A DNA stretch of 64,000 nucleotides from Verrucomicrobiia bacterium (GTDB lineage: Bacteria; Verrucomicrobiota; Verrucomicrobiia; Limisphaerales; UBA11358). A program made the translations under genes and the position numbers. Where the stretch lies: positions 47,774 to 111,773 of the forward strand of contig JARLJW010000026.1 in assembly GCA_031290985.1 (NCBI GenBank). The letters are read 5' to 3'. The notes beneath the pieces were generated by a model. The model worked only from the letters and a program-made list of their open reading frames with translations, was not told where the DNA came from and ran no database searches. Of this stretch, positions 24,935 to 33,431 are shown in pieces (the first letter of the stretch is position 1; each line of letters begins with the position of its first letter).

Positions 24935-25780
24935 TCACGGCTGCTTGGCGGAAATCTTTTTTTGGATTTCAACGATCTGCGCCTCCAGTGCGCCGGGATT
25001 AGGCGATACTTTTTGCGCCGCCCGGAACCAATTGATGGCCTGGGCGTAATTCCCCGACTGTTCCTCAAGGTAGGCAAGGTGAACGACTATCTCCTCGAAG
25101 ATAAGCTTGTCTTCCTTTTGATCCGCCGGGCTGGCCTGGAGAAATTTTCTGACGCCCAGTTCCCATACGTTGCGGGCCCGGTCCACCTCGTGAGCGCTGT
25201 CGTTATAAAACCGGCCCAGCTCAAATAAAAGCTCGGCGCTGTCTGGATTTTGTCGGAGGCCTTCGCGCAAAAACGCCTCGGCCTGATCGGGACGGTTCAA
25301 GTGGTCGCGTAAAAAAAACGCGCCCACGGTGAACGTGTCGATTTTGTGCGGATCGAGATCGGCCGCCAGCCGCAGCCACGGAAGGATCTCACGCTCGTTG
25401 CCATGCTCCAGATGGGTATGCGTAGTGATTTTGAAATTGCGACCGAACGCATCGATCCAATCCTTGGGGCGGCCGAGGAAATCCTCATTTTTCTCATCCT
25501 CCTCGGTTTCTTTTTTACCATGGCTGGCGGAAATGATCTCCTTCTGCTCGCTGGAGTTCTTGTCGAAGATGGACGGATAATAGCCGCTGTGAAAATACAC
25601 ATCCGCCATGGTGAAAAACTGGTTGGCCAGCAGCTTCCGCCCGTCACCGAACATGAGGCCAAGAAAATTGCCGGAATTTTGCCCCTGAGTCCAGCCGGCC
25701 GCTTCCGGCTCCAGCTTCACGGCGAGCGTAAAGGCCAGCGTGGCAAGTCCGGCAAGGATGAAGAACGGGGAAGCTTTCAT
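24935..25780 (-). CDS. TPR-repeat membrane-anchored protein
   Basis: A 281-residue protein with one N-terminal hydrophobic segment (FFILAGLATLAFTLAVK) as anchor or signal. An acidic/lysine-rich stretch (KKETEEDEKNE) is followed by TPR-like helices in the second half (NRPDQAEAFLREGLRQNPDSAELLFELGRFYND, and SGNYAQAINWFRAAQKVSPN near the end). It overlaps the ABC permease stop by one base, so it is in the same operon as the exporter. It is likely an envelope accessory factor. No enzymatic motif is visible. Confidence 0.75.
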   Translation of the reverse strand: MKASPFFILAGLATLAFTLAVKLEPEAAGWTQGQNSGNFLGLMFGDGRKLLANQFFTMADVYFHSGYYPSIFDKNSSEQKEIISASHGKKETEEDEKNEDFLGRPKDWIDAFGRNFKITTHTHLEHGNEREILPWLRLAADLDPHKIDTFTVGAFFLRDHLNRPDQAEAFLREGLRQNPDSAELLFELGRFYNDSAHEVDRARNVWELGVRKFLQASPADQKEDKLIFEEIVVHLAYLEEQSGNYAQAINWFRAAQKVSPNPGALEAQIVEIQKKISAKQP

Positions 25781-26559
25781 TACGTCGTCAGGTTTTTATG
25801 GCGGAAACCTACCCAGGCCAGCACCAGGAAAAACCCGGTCCAGGCGGCGGCATACAGCGTGGCGGCAACGATCTTTACCCAGGGGACGCTGCCCATGTTG
25901 TAGACCACAAAATCACTCAAGTAATACCACTCGAGATGCGGCATGATGAAATAGATGACGGCCAGCACGCTCTGCATCGGCTCCGGCTGCTGCAGCGCGA
26001 TCTTGTTCAAATGGCCGCCCACCAGCATCATGCCGGCCACGAGGATGAAGGAAATGGTGGACGTGGACGAGGGCGCGGCGAAATAGATTGAGCCCAGCAT
26101 CACCATGGCGATGACAATGGCGAGCAGGGACCATTGCATCCACGCCGCCTGGAGATAGGTCGCCAGCGGCCAGGTATGCTCCCGGGAACTGGCGATGACG
26201 GCGAAGAAAAAATAGAAAACCACCAACGCGATGCCCGTGGCCAGCCAGCAGCCGAGAAATTTCCCCACGATGACCTCCCAGCGCGACACCGGTTTGGCCA
26301 GCAACGGGAAAATGGTGCGGGCCTCGCGCTCCGCCGGGATCTGCCGCGCCGTGGTGACAATGGCGATGACCAGCGAGCAGACCCAGATGAGCAGCAGGCA
26401 GACATCCTTCACATAGCGGATGATCTTTTCATCGTGGAAAAAATTCACCGCCCCGGCCGCGAAGGTCAGCAGCGCGGTCAGCACAAACAGGACGTAAAAA
26501 TCCTTGCGACGGTACAGTTCCTTGATGACCACGCCGGCGACGGCAAATATCTTGTTCAT
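25780..26559 (-). CDS. ABC-2 type transporter permease
   Basis: A 259-residue integral membrane protein with six hydrophobic segments. The N-terminus (AGVVIKELYRRKDFYVLFVLTALLT) is followed by the amphipathic REARTIFPLLAKPVSRWEVIVGKFLGCW region typical of ABC-2 permeases. It pairs with the ATPase immediately upstream (overlap ATGA) and the TPR protein downstream. Gene order ATPase-permease-TPR suggests a gliding-type or lipid/protein exporter, but the substrate is unknown. Confidence 0.88.
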   Translation of the reverse strand: MNKIFAVAGVVIKELYRRKDFYVLFVLTALLTFAAGAVNFFHDEKIIRYVKDVCLLLIWVCSLVIAIVTTARQIPAEREARTIFPLLAKPVSRWEVIVGKFLGCWLATGIALVVFYFFFAVIASSREHTWPLATYLQAAWMQWSLLAIVIAMVMLGSIYFAAPSSTSTISFILVAGMMLVGGHLNKIALQQPEPMQSVLAVIYFIMPHLEWYYLSDFVVYNMGSVPWVKIVAATLYAAAWTGFFLVLAWVGFRHKNLTT

Positions 26560-27308
26560 GGCAGGGGTGCGGTTTGAAAGCCGACAATTTGGAGAAAGGC
26601 CTTTTCGAGGTTTTCATGGCCGGCGGAAATTTCGGCCACGGCACCGACCGCCTTAAGCACCCCCTCGTGCACGATGGCCACCCGGTCACAAACGGTTTCC
26701 ACCTCGCCCAGCTCGTGCGAGGAAAAGAACACCGTCTTGCCCTCGTTCTTGAGGCGCTGGATGATTTCCCGGACCTTCATCCGGCCCAGCGGATCAAGGC
26801 CGCTCGTCGGTTCATCCAGCACCAGCAGGTCCGGGTTGTTGATCAGCGCCTGGGCCAGGCCGACACGTTGCTGCATGCCCTTGGAATAGGATTTGATCGG
26901 CCGCTTGGCGGCGTGTTCCAGCTCTACCAGTTTTAAAAGACTGGCGATCCGCCGGTCGGCCTCGGCGGAAGGGATGTCAAAAATTTTCGCGTAAAAACGG
27001 AGCAGTTCCTCGGCGGTGAGAAACTTGTAGTAATAGGTCTGCTCCGGCAGATAACCGATCCGCTGGCGCGCGATCGGCTGGCGCACATCGATGCCAAACA
27101 GGCTGGCGCTGCCGCCGGTGGGCGGGACAAATCCGAGCAGAACATTCATCGTCGTGGTCTTGCCGGCGCCGTTCGGCCCCAGAAACCCGAAAACCTCCCC
27201 CGCCCCAACTTCCAGATCAAGCCCTTGCAAGGCCACTTTGGCCGCCTGACGGAATTCACGGCTGCGGTATTCCACACGCAGCTTTTCGGTTTTAAGAATC
27301 ACGTTCAT
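26556..27308 (-). CDS. ABC transporter ATP-binding protein
   Basis: A 250-residue ABC ATPase of the ABC-2 exporter group. Walker A is GPNGAGKTTTMN. The Q-loop lies near YLPEQTYYY. The signature is YSKGMQQRVGLAQAL. Walker B is LLVLDEPTSGLDP and the H-loop is in FFSSHELGEVE. It energises the permease encoded immediately downstream. The ATG follows a region without an obvious promoter hexamer pair, and it is the first gene of the unit that includes the permease, TPR protein and possibly hisB. Confidence 0.94.
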   Translation of the reverse strand: MNVILKTEKLRVEYRSREFRQAAKVALQGLDLEVGAGEVFGFLGPNGAGKTTTMNVLLGFVPPTGGSASLFGIDVRQPIARQRIGYLPEQTYYYKFLTAEELLRFYAKIFDIPSAEADRRIASLLKLVELEHAAKRPIKSYSKGMQQRVGLAQALINNPDLLVLDEPTSGLDPLGRMKVREIIQRLKNEGKTVFFSSHELGEVETVCDRVAIVHEGVLKAVGAVAEISAGHENLEKAFLQIVGFQTAPLP

Positions 27309-27690
27309 TTCGCTTTATGGAGTCCTTACAGACCCGGTGACGTTAAGAAAAGACATATTTCACCGCAATAAAATTCAGGGCCTTTCGCAGCCGATTCGCC
27401 TCAGGCCAAATGACTGTGATTCCGCCCGCCATCTGCGGGTGCCTGGGAGCGGGTGCCACTTGCAGTCGTGCCACCATGGTCAAATGCCACCGGAAACCCG
27501 GCCCGGTCAGGCTGTTTTGACGACCTGATTTTCACCGGCAGAAACGTTGTCAGCACAATGACTGAAGCCGTTATAATCCACCGGAAGACAGACTCGCAGG
27601 GTGATCGGCATGAGGCGCAAACGGGGCATCCGCAACCTGAATATCCACGGTTTGCAGGCGATTTTCGAACGCCGGTTGCGAAATAAAAAA
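27309..27690. other. Intergenic region, no gene supported
   Basis: About 380 bases between the divergent ABC unit and the pilin terminator. Open frames here have no recognisable composition or family match, and they overlap each other on both strands. The promoter of the ABC operon must lie near 27310-27400. No strong repeats were seen. Confidence 0.4.
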
Positions 27691-27710
27691 GCGCGGGATC
27701 CTCCCCGCGC
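27691..27710 (-). terminator. Intrinsic terminator of the first pseudopilin gene
   Basis: A 7-8 bp GC stem (GCGCGGG / CCCGCGC) with a short loop. On the minus strand it is followed by TTTTTTATTT. It lies 20 bp after the pseudopilin stop at 27730. Confidence 0.85.
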
Positions 27711-27729
27711 CGGTGATTTTCACCGTCCT

Positions 27730-28110
27730 CTACTGTTGGACATGTGCTGGATTCATAGTCGTGCCGATTGAGCAGACTGCGGATGGCACCGTGCCCACGG
27801 CGTTCAGGGCATAGGTGCCGCCGGCGGGGCACGGCGGTATTACGCCCTGCCGGTTCAGCCGGATGTACGGCGTCAGGTCATCGGGATAATTGATGATATC
27901 ACCGACATGCTTTCCAGCCTCAACTGAAAACTGCTGCACCGCCGTGTCAATTTGGCGGAGATTGTTGATGCAGGTGGTGGCTTGGGATCGTGCGGAAGCT
28001 TTCAACAGGTTGGGGATTGCGATCGCCGCCAGCAGACCCACGATTGCAACCACAATCATGATTTCCACCAGTGTAAACCCGCCCAAACCGCGTGTTCGGG
28101 TTGTTTTCAT
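27730..28110 (-). CDS. Type II secretion/pilus-like pseudopilin
   Basis: A 126-residue pseudopilin. The leader, GGFTLVEIMIVVAIVGLLAAIAIPNL, has cleavage before Phe and Glu at +5. A short helical region (CINNLRQIDTAVQQFSVEAG) and a small C-terminal domain with two cysteines follow, in GspG/PilA-like style. It is about 60% identical by eye to the gene at 28309, so the two are tandem duplicates. Each has its own terminator and leader, which suggests independent expression. No secretion ATPase or secretin is nearby, so the machinery is elsewhere. Confidence 0.9.
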   Translation of the reverse strand: MKTTRTRGLGGFTLVEIMIVVAIVGLLAAIAIPNLLKASARSQATTCINNLRQIDTAVQQFSVEAGKHVGDIINYPDDLTPYIRLNRQGVIPPCPAGGTYALNAVGTVPSAVCSIGTTMNPAHVQQ

Positions 28111-28137
28111 AGTTTTTATTTCGCAGTGCGAACATCC

Positions 28138-28180
28138 GGCAGGCGAATTAGCCCAATGATAATGGGGACATTCGCCTGCC
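28138..28180 (-). promoter_or_regulatory. Stable hairpin in the pseudopilin leader
   Basis: GGCAGGCGAAT (28138-28148) pairs perfectly with ATTCGCCTGCC (28170-28180), and an inner CCCA/TGGG extends the stem. It lies 28 bases upstream of the pseudopilin start. If transcribed, it would form a strong 5' UTR hairpin that could stabilise mRNA or modulate translation. No ligand-binding consensus was recognised. Confidence 0.5.
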
Positions 28181-28262
28181 TGCCTGTCGGAACCACGCTG
28201 TATAATGTAGCAGCCATGATGCCAAAAGACAAACTCATCTTGGAGTTATCCGGGTAAATAAA

Positions 28263-28289
28263 AAACCCAAGGCGTTACGCCTTGGGTTT
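28263..28289 (-). terminator. Intrinsic terminator of the second pseudopilin gene
   Basis: A perfect 12-bp stem (AAACCCAAGGCG / CGCCTTGGGTTT) around a three-base loop. On the minus strand a T-rich tract follows. It lies 20 bp after the stop at 28309. Confidence 0.93.
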
Positions 28290-28308
28290 GAAGAATTAAA
28301 CGAACCGC

Positions 28309-28689
28309 TTACGGCAGGGTGTGGGCCGGAACCAAGGTGCTCAAGGAGCAAGAGACCTGCGGCGTGGCACCGATCGTGCCAACCGTGTAGGTGCCATTCG
28401 CCGGGCAGCCCGGAATCGAGCCCGTAGAGTTAAGCTTGACGTACGGGGTCAAGTCCGTGCCCAAGGTCGGGGCCGTGCCACCGGTGGTCTTGTGCATCTC
28501 GAGCGCGAACTGGTTGACCGCCGCGTCAATCTGGCGGAGGTTGTTGATGCAGGCATTGGCCTGCGAGGTGGCCCGCGCTTTCACGAAGTTCGGGATCGCG
28601 ATCGCCGCCAACAGGCCGATGATGGCCACGACGATCATGATTTCAACCAGCGTGAAACCCGCCGAGCGGAGGTTTTTGTTCGTTTTCAT
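28309..28689 (-). CDS. Type II secretion/pilus-like pseudopilin (paralogue)
   Basis: A 126-residue pseudopilin with leader AGFTLVEIMIVVAIIGLLAA, IPNFVKARATSQANACINNL, and the same two-cysteine C-terminal domain as the gene at 27730 (GCPANGTYTVG; SCSLSTLVPAH). The start at MKTNKN (28689) directly precedes the short basic leader. A longer reading to 28818 adds a non-conserved stretch. The AT-rich run upstream (TAATTATATAAA on the minus strand, about 60 bases before the ATG) is a plausible -10 region. This may be the major pseudopilin and the other a minor or dosage copy. Confidence 0.9.
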   Translation of the reverse strand: MKTNKNLRSAGFTLVEIMIVVAIIGLLAAIAIPNFVKARATSQANACINNLRQIDAAVNQFALEMHKTTGGTAPTLGTDLTPYVKLNSTGSIPGCPANGTYTVGTIGATPQVSCSLSTLVPAHTLP

Positions 28690-29377
28690 TTTAGTGTCTG
28701 CTTTCTTTGTTTTGCCACGGCGTGAACGAACAGCAGGCGGGTTTATATAATTACGTCTTTGCTCACTTAATTGCCTGCTGCAACCATGACACCATCGTTT
28801 TAGCATGGTGGATGCCAAAGTCGAGACTATTTATTCACATTCTATTCACAATGTCTGAAAACGTCGGTTAAGGCTAAAAACTGCCGTTTTTGATGGATTT
28901 TGAAGTCTTCTCCCCCTAGCGCCCCACTTTGGCTGATTGTCAAGCTGTTTCAATCGCCTACTAATTGGACACTGGCTAATTTTTGCTAGGTCAAATAGGA
29001 CAGGATCAAGGCAAAGGCCCTCCAAACATTCCCATTTCCCCTCGTTTGTCTACATACCCTATCGGAGGCTTTGAGGTAGTACTGCAATAACGTAACGCTA
29101 CCCTGCTCAGTCTCCGCGAGCAGGACACCTGCGACTCCATATATATAAACCGCCTTCGAAGAGATGCGTTTGCACCATCCCAGCTTTCAGGAACAAGCAC
29201 CCATGGCCGTATCAAGATCCCCCCGGCGAAAGGCGAATTAACTTGTCATTCAACTTGCCCGGCCCAAAATAACCGCCGCTCGGCCTTGTATCCGGCACAT
29301 CTCACCAGTGCATTGATATGTGCCACCGCCCGGTTCTTGACCGCAGGCTCAAATCTAGCGGTGCGCAATCTTTTCAA
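28690..29377. other. Long intergenic region before tRNA-Thr
   Basis: About 690 bases, less GC-rich than the flanks. The left end should hold the pseudopilin promoter. A hairpin CCTGCTC/GAGCAGG lies at about 29101-29124, and a run of TATATATA at 29139-29147. No open frame has convincing codon use. A non-coding RNA is possible but cannot be shown from sequence alone. Confidence 0.4.
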
Positions 29378-29452
29378 GCCAGTTTAGCTCAGTGGTAGAG
29401 CAACGGTTTTGTAAACCGTCGGTCGTCGGTTCAAATCCGACAACTGGCTCCA
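29378..29452 (+). tRNA. tRNA-Thr (anticodon TGT)
   Basis: The acceptor stem GCCAGTT pairs with AACTGGC. The D-arm is TTAGCTCAGTGGTAGAGC. The anticodon stem ACGGT/ACCGT encloses TTTGTAA with anticodon TGT. The T-arm is GTCGG TTCAAAT CCGAC. The discriminator T is followed by an encoded CCA at 29450-29452. All cloverleaf positions are normal. Confidence 0.97.
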
Positions 29453-29647
29453 GTTTCAATTATCAGCGCAGCCATGCGTTATGGCCTGTCCATGTCCCAT
29501 CGGACATCGGTCGGCGGCGGGGATTAAAGTGGATCCACCCGTCCCCCACCCCGCCCAATCCCCCGGCGGCACACTTCGGCCCGCAAACTTCATATCGGCC
29601 CGCGAACTTCATTGCTAAATTGAACTGGTTTATTTAATTGTCCCCAG

Positions 29648-32446
29648 GTGAAGCCTGTGCCGGAAAAAAGTGATCGCCCGCTAAAATTATCCAAGGCGGG
29701 CCTGAGAAGCTTTTTTTGGGCGGTGGTTTTAAGCGGCGGTTTGCTTTATCATGCTGGCAGTCAGGAACCGGCAGCCACCGGTCCGTCTGGCCCGGAAAAT
29801 AGGCCGGCCAATGGCCCCCGGCCTTCTGTCCGCTTGGAACTGGATTCCGCGGACGCCGCCTTGACCGGCCAGTTCGACAGCGGCACGGAAGGGCAAACGG
29901 TCAAATTTGACAAGCCCGTCACCGGCCGGTATTTCTGCCTTGAAACCTTGTCCGCCCAGGACGGCCGGGCTTATGCGGCGGTAGCCGAGCTGAATTTGCT
30001 GGATGCTTCCGGTGAGGAATTGAACCGGTCCGGCTGGAAGATCATCTATGCCGACAGCGAGGAACACGACCGGGAAGATGGCTCGGCCGAGAACGCCATC
30101 GACGGCAATCCGGCGACCATCTGGCACACGCAATGGAGCACCGATTCGCCAAACCATCCCCATCATCTCATCATCGATCTCGGGCGGACGGAAACTCTCA
30201 CCGGCTTCCGTTACCTGCCACGCCCGGGTGGCAGCATGGTCGGAGGGCGCATCAAGGATTACCGGATTTATGTGGGCGACAATCTGCTCAAGGAAAATGC
30301 CCCGGACAAAACCCTGCCCGAAAATTGCTATCTGTTTGGTTATTTTTCCGGGAACGGCGAGCCGGGCTTGCATCTGGCCTACAGCCTGAATGGGTTTCGC
30401 TGGGACACCATCAATCATGGACACAGCCTGCTCCTGCCGGAAGTGGGCGACAAATTGATGCGCGATCCCTGCCTGATTCTGGCTCCCGATGGCGTGTTCC
30501 ATCTCGTCTGGACGGCGGCATGGCGGGGAAATTACATCGGCTATGCCAGTTCCCGGGACTTGGTGCACTGGTCCGAACAAACGGCCATTCCGGTGATGAC
30601 GAATGATCCGGCCACATTGAACTGCTGGGCGCCGGAAATCTTCTGGGACCGGAGGCAGGGAGCGTATCTGGTCTATTGGGCAAGCACGGTCACCAATAAA
30701 TTCGGCGGCGCCGTCCAGACGGACAACAACCGGATTTACTGCACAACCACCAGGGACTTCAGGACTTTTTCGGAAACCAAACTATTTTTCGATCCGGGCT
30801 TCAGCACGCTGGACGCGACCATGTTCGAAAACAGCAACCGATTTTACCTCGTGTTCAAGGATGACTCAATTGGCCATCTGCGCCTGGCCATGGCCCACAG
30901 CCCGACCGGGCCGTTCGGTCCCGTCAGCGGCCCGCTGGAGACCGACTACGCGGAAGGCCCCATGCTGTTCCGCCTCGGAAACCAGATCGTCGCCAGTTAT
31001 CACCTCGTCTCCGAAAATCGCTGCGGTGCCGTTAAAACCACGGACCTGCAGCACTGGGAGGACATCTCATCGGGCCTTTTTTTGCCGGCCGGCAGCGCTC
31101 AGGGCGCGGTTTTGCCGATATCCGGCGAAAGGCTGAAGCCCCTCGTGCAAGCAGGCATGTTGGAAATGGGAGTCACGCCCGAAGCCTCTGAACTCGGCAT
31201 CGGCGACTGGATTTGGACGACCAATGTCATGGACCGTCAGTCGTGTCATCTCTGGCACGCGTTCGAAATACCGCAAAATTCGCCGGTCGCGCGGGCGGAA
31301 CTGCGGATGACGGCGGACAACAGTTACACGGCCTACCTCGACGGACGCGAAATCGGGCGCGGCGGCGATGCCAACAGCCTCGCCGAATACGACCTCACGC
31401 TGTTGATGACGCCCGGGCGTCATGTGCTGGCCATCGAGGCTTTCAATGACACCCTGGATGCCGGCGTGATTCTGGGGCTGCGGATGAAACTCGCGAACGG
31501 GCGGAAAATTGAGATTTTTTCCGATCCCTCCTGGCGGGTGGTGACGGGCGATGACCGTCGGTGGAAAACGCGGGCCAGCGCGGAAAATTCCTGGCCGCCG
31601 GCGCAGGTCGTTGGTTATGCCGGCAAGGCCTGGTGGCAGCACCCTTATAAAATCACCCAGGTGCCCCCGCTGCAGCCGCAGATTGTCCATTTCTGGCAGC
31701 AGGGCTGGGTGCTGGCGATTCTATTGCTCGCCTGCCTCACGGTCCTGGTTTTGTGGGTGCGCCAGGGCTTGCGTCTGGCGCTGCAAACGCGGGCCCAAAA
31801 CCTGCTCGAACGCGAACGCGCCCGCATCGCCCGGGACATGCACGACGATCTCGGCTCCGGTTTGACCCAGTTGACCTTGCTTGGCGAGCTGGTTTTGCGC
31901 GAGACGCCCCGCGAGGGCGACAACCGCAACCGGCTGAACGAACTCTGTGCGCGCTCCCGCGCCTTGCTGCGTTCGATGGACGAGATTGTCTGGATGGTGA
32001 ATCCACGTCGCGACACGGTGAAAGATTTTGCGGCCTTTGTTTCCGAACATGCCCAGGAATTCCTGGCCGCGACCGCCATCCGTTGCCGGCAGGAAGTCAT
32101 GGAGGAACTGCCGGCCATCCCGTTGGACCTGCCCCAGCGCAGAAATCTGCTGCTCGCCGTCAAGGAGGCCATCCGCAATGCCGCCCGGCATTCGGGCGCA
32201 AATGAAATCAAACTTGGCCTGCAGGTCGCTGATAATTGCCTGAACGTGGTGGTGGAGGACAACGGGGCGGGCTTCGCCGCCGCCGGCGACACGGCCCCGC
32301 AACGTAACGGGCTGACGAACATGAAACAACGGCTGGCGGACATCGGCGGCAGCTTCACCTTGGTGACGTCCCCCGGCAAAGGGTGCCGCATCATGTTTTC
32401 GCTGCCTTTACAAGTGTCCGAAAAAAACCTCAAAGTAAAACCATGA
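29648..32446 (+). CDS. Hybrid sensor: F5/8C + GH43-like propeller + histidine kinase
   Basis: A 932-residue membrane protein. An N-terminal signal/anchor (about 20-40) is followed by a discoidin-like F5/8C domain (~85-215; AIDGNPATIWHTQW). A GH43-like five-bladed propeller (~225-510) comes next, with candidate base Asp273 (MRDPCL), Asp389 (LDATMF) and acid Glu436 (AEGPMLF). A rhamnosidase-N-like beta-sandwich (~545-655) and a transmembrane helix (~686-706) follow. The cytoplasmic part is a NarX/LiaS-type kinase: HisKA_3 with His732 (ARDMHDDLG), then HATPase (EAIRNAARHSG, VEDNGAGF). It probably binds or cleaves a plant-type glycan and signals to the response regulator that overlaps it by four bases. 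The start is GTG. Confidence 0.88.
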   Translation: MKPVPEKSDRPLKLSKAGLRSFFWAVVLSGGLLYHAGSQEPAATGPSGPENRPANGPRPSVRLELDSADAALTGQFDSGTEGQTVKFDKPVTGRYFCLETLSAQDGRAYAAVAELNLLDASGEELNRSGWKIIYADSEEHDREDGSAENAIDGNPATIWHTQWSTDSPNHPHHLIIDLGRTETLTGFRYLPRPGGSMVGGRIKDYRIYVGDNLLKENAPDKTLPENCYLFGYFSGNGEPGLHLAYSLNGFRWDTINHGHSLLLPEVGDKLMRDPCLILAPDGVFHLVWTAAWRGNYIGYASSRDLVHWSEQTAIPVMTNDPATLNCWAPEIFWDRRQGAYLVYWASTVTNKFGGAVQTDNNRIYCTTTRDFRTFSETKLFFDPGFSTLDATMFENSNRFYLVFKDDSIGHLRLAMAHSPTGPFGPVSGPLETDYAEGPMLFRLGNQIVASYHLVSENRCGAVKTTDLQHWEDISSGLFLPAGSAQGAVLPISGERLKPLVQAGMLEMGVTPEASELGIGDWIWTTNVMDRQSCHLWHAFEIPQNSPVARAELRMTADNSYTAYLDGREIGRGGDANSLAEYDLTLLMTPGRHVLAIEAFNDTLDAGVILGLRMKLANGRKIEIFSDPSWRVVTGDDRRWKTRASAENSWPPAQVVGYAGKAWWQHPYKITQVPPLQPQIVHFWQQGWVLAILLLACLTVLVLWVRQGLRLALQTRAQNLLERERARIARDMHDDLGSGLTQLTLLGELVLRETPREGDNRNRLNELCARSRALLRSMDEIVWMVNPRRDTVKDFAAFVSEHAQEFLAATAIRCRQEVMEELPAIPLDLPQRRNLLLAVKEAIRNAARHSGANEIKLGLQVADNCLNVVVEDNGAGFAAAGDTAPQRNGLTNMKQRLADIGGSFTLVTSPGKGCRIMFSLPLQVSEKNLKVKP

Positions 32447-33123
32447 ACAAGGCCACGCCTCCTCCGCCCGCGCCGGGAAAAATCATCCGCATCGCCCTGG
32501 TCGAGGATCTCGCGGACGTCCGGGACAGTTGGACGCGCCTGATCAACGGCATTCCGGGCTTTAAATGCGCCTGCTCGTTTGCCTCCGGTGAAGAAGCCCT
32601 CCGCCGGCTGCCTGATGAAAATGTGGACGTGGTCTTGATGGACATCCGGCTGCCGCGCATGAGCGGCATCGCCTGCACCACGCGGCTCAAGCCGTTGATC
32701 CCCAACACGCAAATCTTGATCCTTACCGTCTCGGCGGACAGTGACACGGTTTTCCGCGCGCTGGAAGCCGGCGCGGATGGCTACCTGCTGAAGCGTTGCA
32801 GTCCGGAGGAATTGCAGACGGCGGTGCTGGAGGTTTTGAAGGGTGGCGTGCCGATGACCAGCGAGATTGCGCGGCGGGTGATCGCCTCCTTCCGGCGGCA
32901 ACCCGCAAAAAGCGACGCCGCCACCAAGCTGACCCCGCGAGAAGAGGAGATCTTGATCTTGCTCTCCAAGGGGTTTGTCAGCAAGGAAATCGCCACCCGG
33001 ATCGGCGTGACCTACGAAACCGTGCGCGATCATCTCAAACACATCTACGAAAAACTTCACGTCCACTCCCGGGGCGAGGCGGTGGCCAGATATAACGCCA
33101 CGCTCGAAGCTGCGGAAGATTAA
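32443..33123 (+). CDS. NarL/LuxR-family response regulator
   Basis: A 226-residue two-component regulator. The receiver domain (residues ~15-135) has an acidic pair (VEDLADV), phosphoacceptor Asp67 (VVLMDIRLPRMSG), switch Thr (LTVSADSD) and Lys (YLLKRC). The C-terminal GerE/LuxR HTH (~157-215) reads LTPREEEILILLSKG, then IATRIGVTYETVRDHLKHIY. Its ATG overlaps the kinase stop (ATGA), making it the cognate partner. The palindrome at 33178, 54 bp after its stop, and the surface-protein/glycosidase genes beyond are obvious candidate targets. Confidence 0.95.
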   Translation: MNKATPPPPAPGKIIRIALVEDLADVRDSWTRLINGIPGFKCACSFASGEEALRRLPDENVDVVLMDIRLPRMSGIACTTRLKPLIPNTQILILTVSADSDTVFRALEAGADGYLLKRCSPEELQTAVLEVLKGGVPMTSEIARRVIASFRRQPAKSDAATKLTPREEEILILLSKGFVSKEIATRIGVTYETVRDHLKHIYEKLHVHSRGEAVARYNATLEAAED

Positions 33124-33177
33124 CCTCCCGCCTGCGCCTCCCGCCAGCACCGCCGCCTGACATAACTTGGTGCGTCC

Positions 33178-33191
33178 CCCTCAATTGAGGG
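33178..33191. promoter_or_regulatory. CCCTCAATTGAGGG palindrome upstream of the surface protein gene
   Basis: A perfect 14-bp palindrome identical, with its following AT, to the core of the 22-mer at 24189-24210. It lies 240 bp upstream of the beta-strand repeat gene. In both loci an AT-rich TATTAAAT/TAATTAAATA block follows at 32 and 42 bases, a difference of one helical turn. NarL-type regulators bind short palindromes, so the adjacent response regulator is a candidate. The rest of 33124-33431 holds only AT-rich leader and no gene. Confidence 0.5.
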
Positions 33192-33431
33192 ATAGGCGGA
33201 GCCTGTGGATTATTTTAGATTCCTAATTAAATACCATGTCTCACATCAACCCGACCCCAATGCGTCTGCTTTTTATCCCCCGTCCGGCTGTTCACAAGTA
33301 ACCCAGGTCCGCCCGCCACCCAGTCAACCCTAACCTGAACCAACCCCTAAATCAGCCCTTAATCCATGAACCTGAAATCCCAGCTTACCCGGCCCGCAAA
33401 GTGGTTTTGCGGTGAAACATCTTTATCCACC

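Noticed and set aside
28819..29377. Possible structured RNA (6S-like or riboswitch)
   Set aside because: Only a short hairpin was found, and no conserved core of a known RNA family could be recognised.
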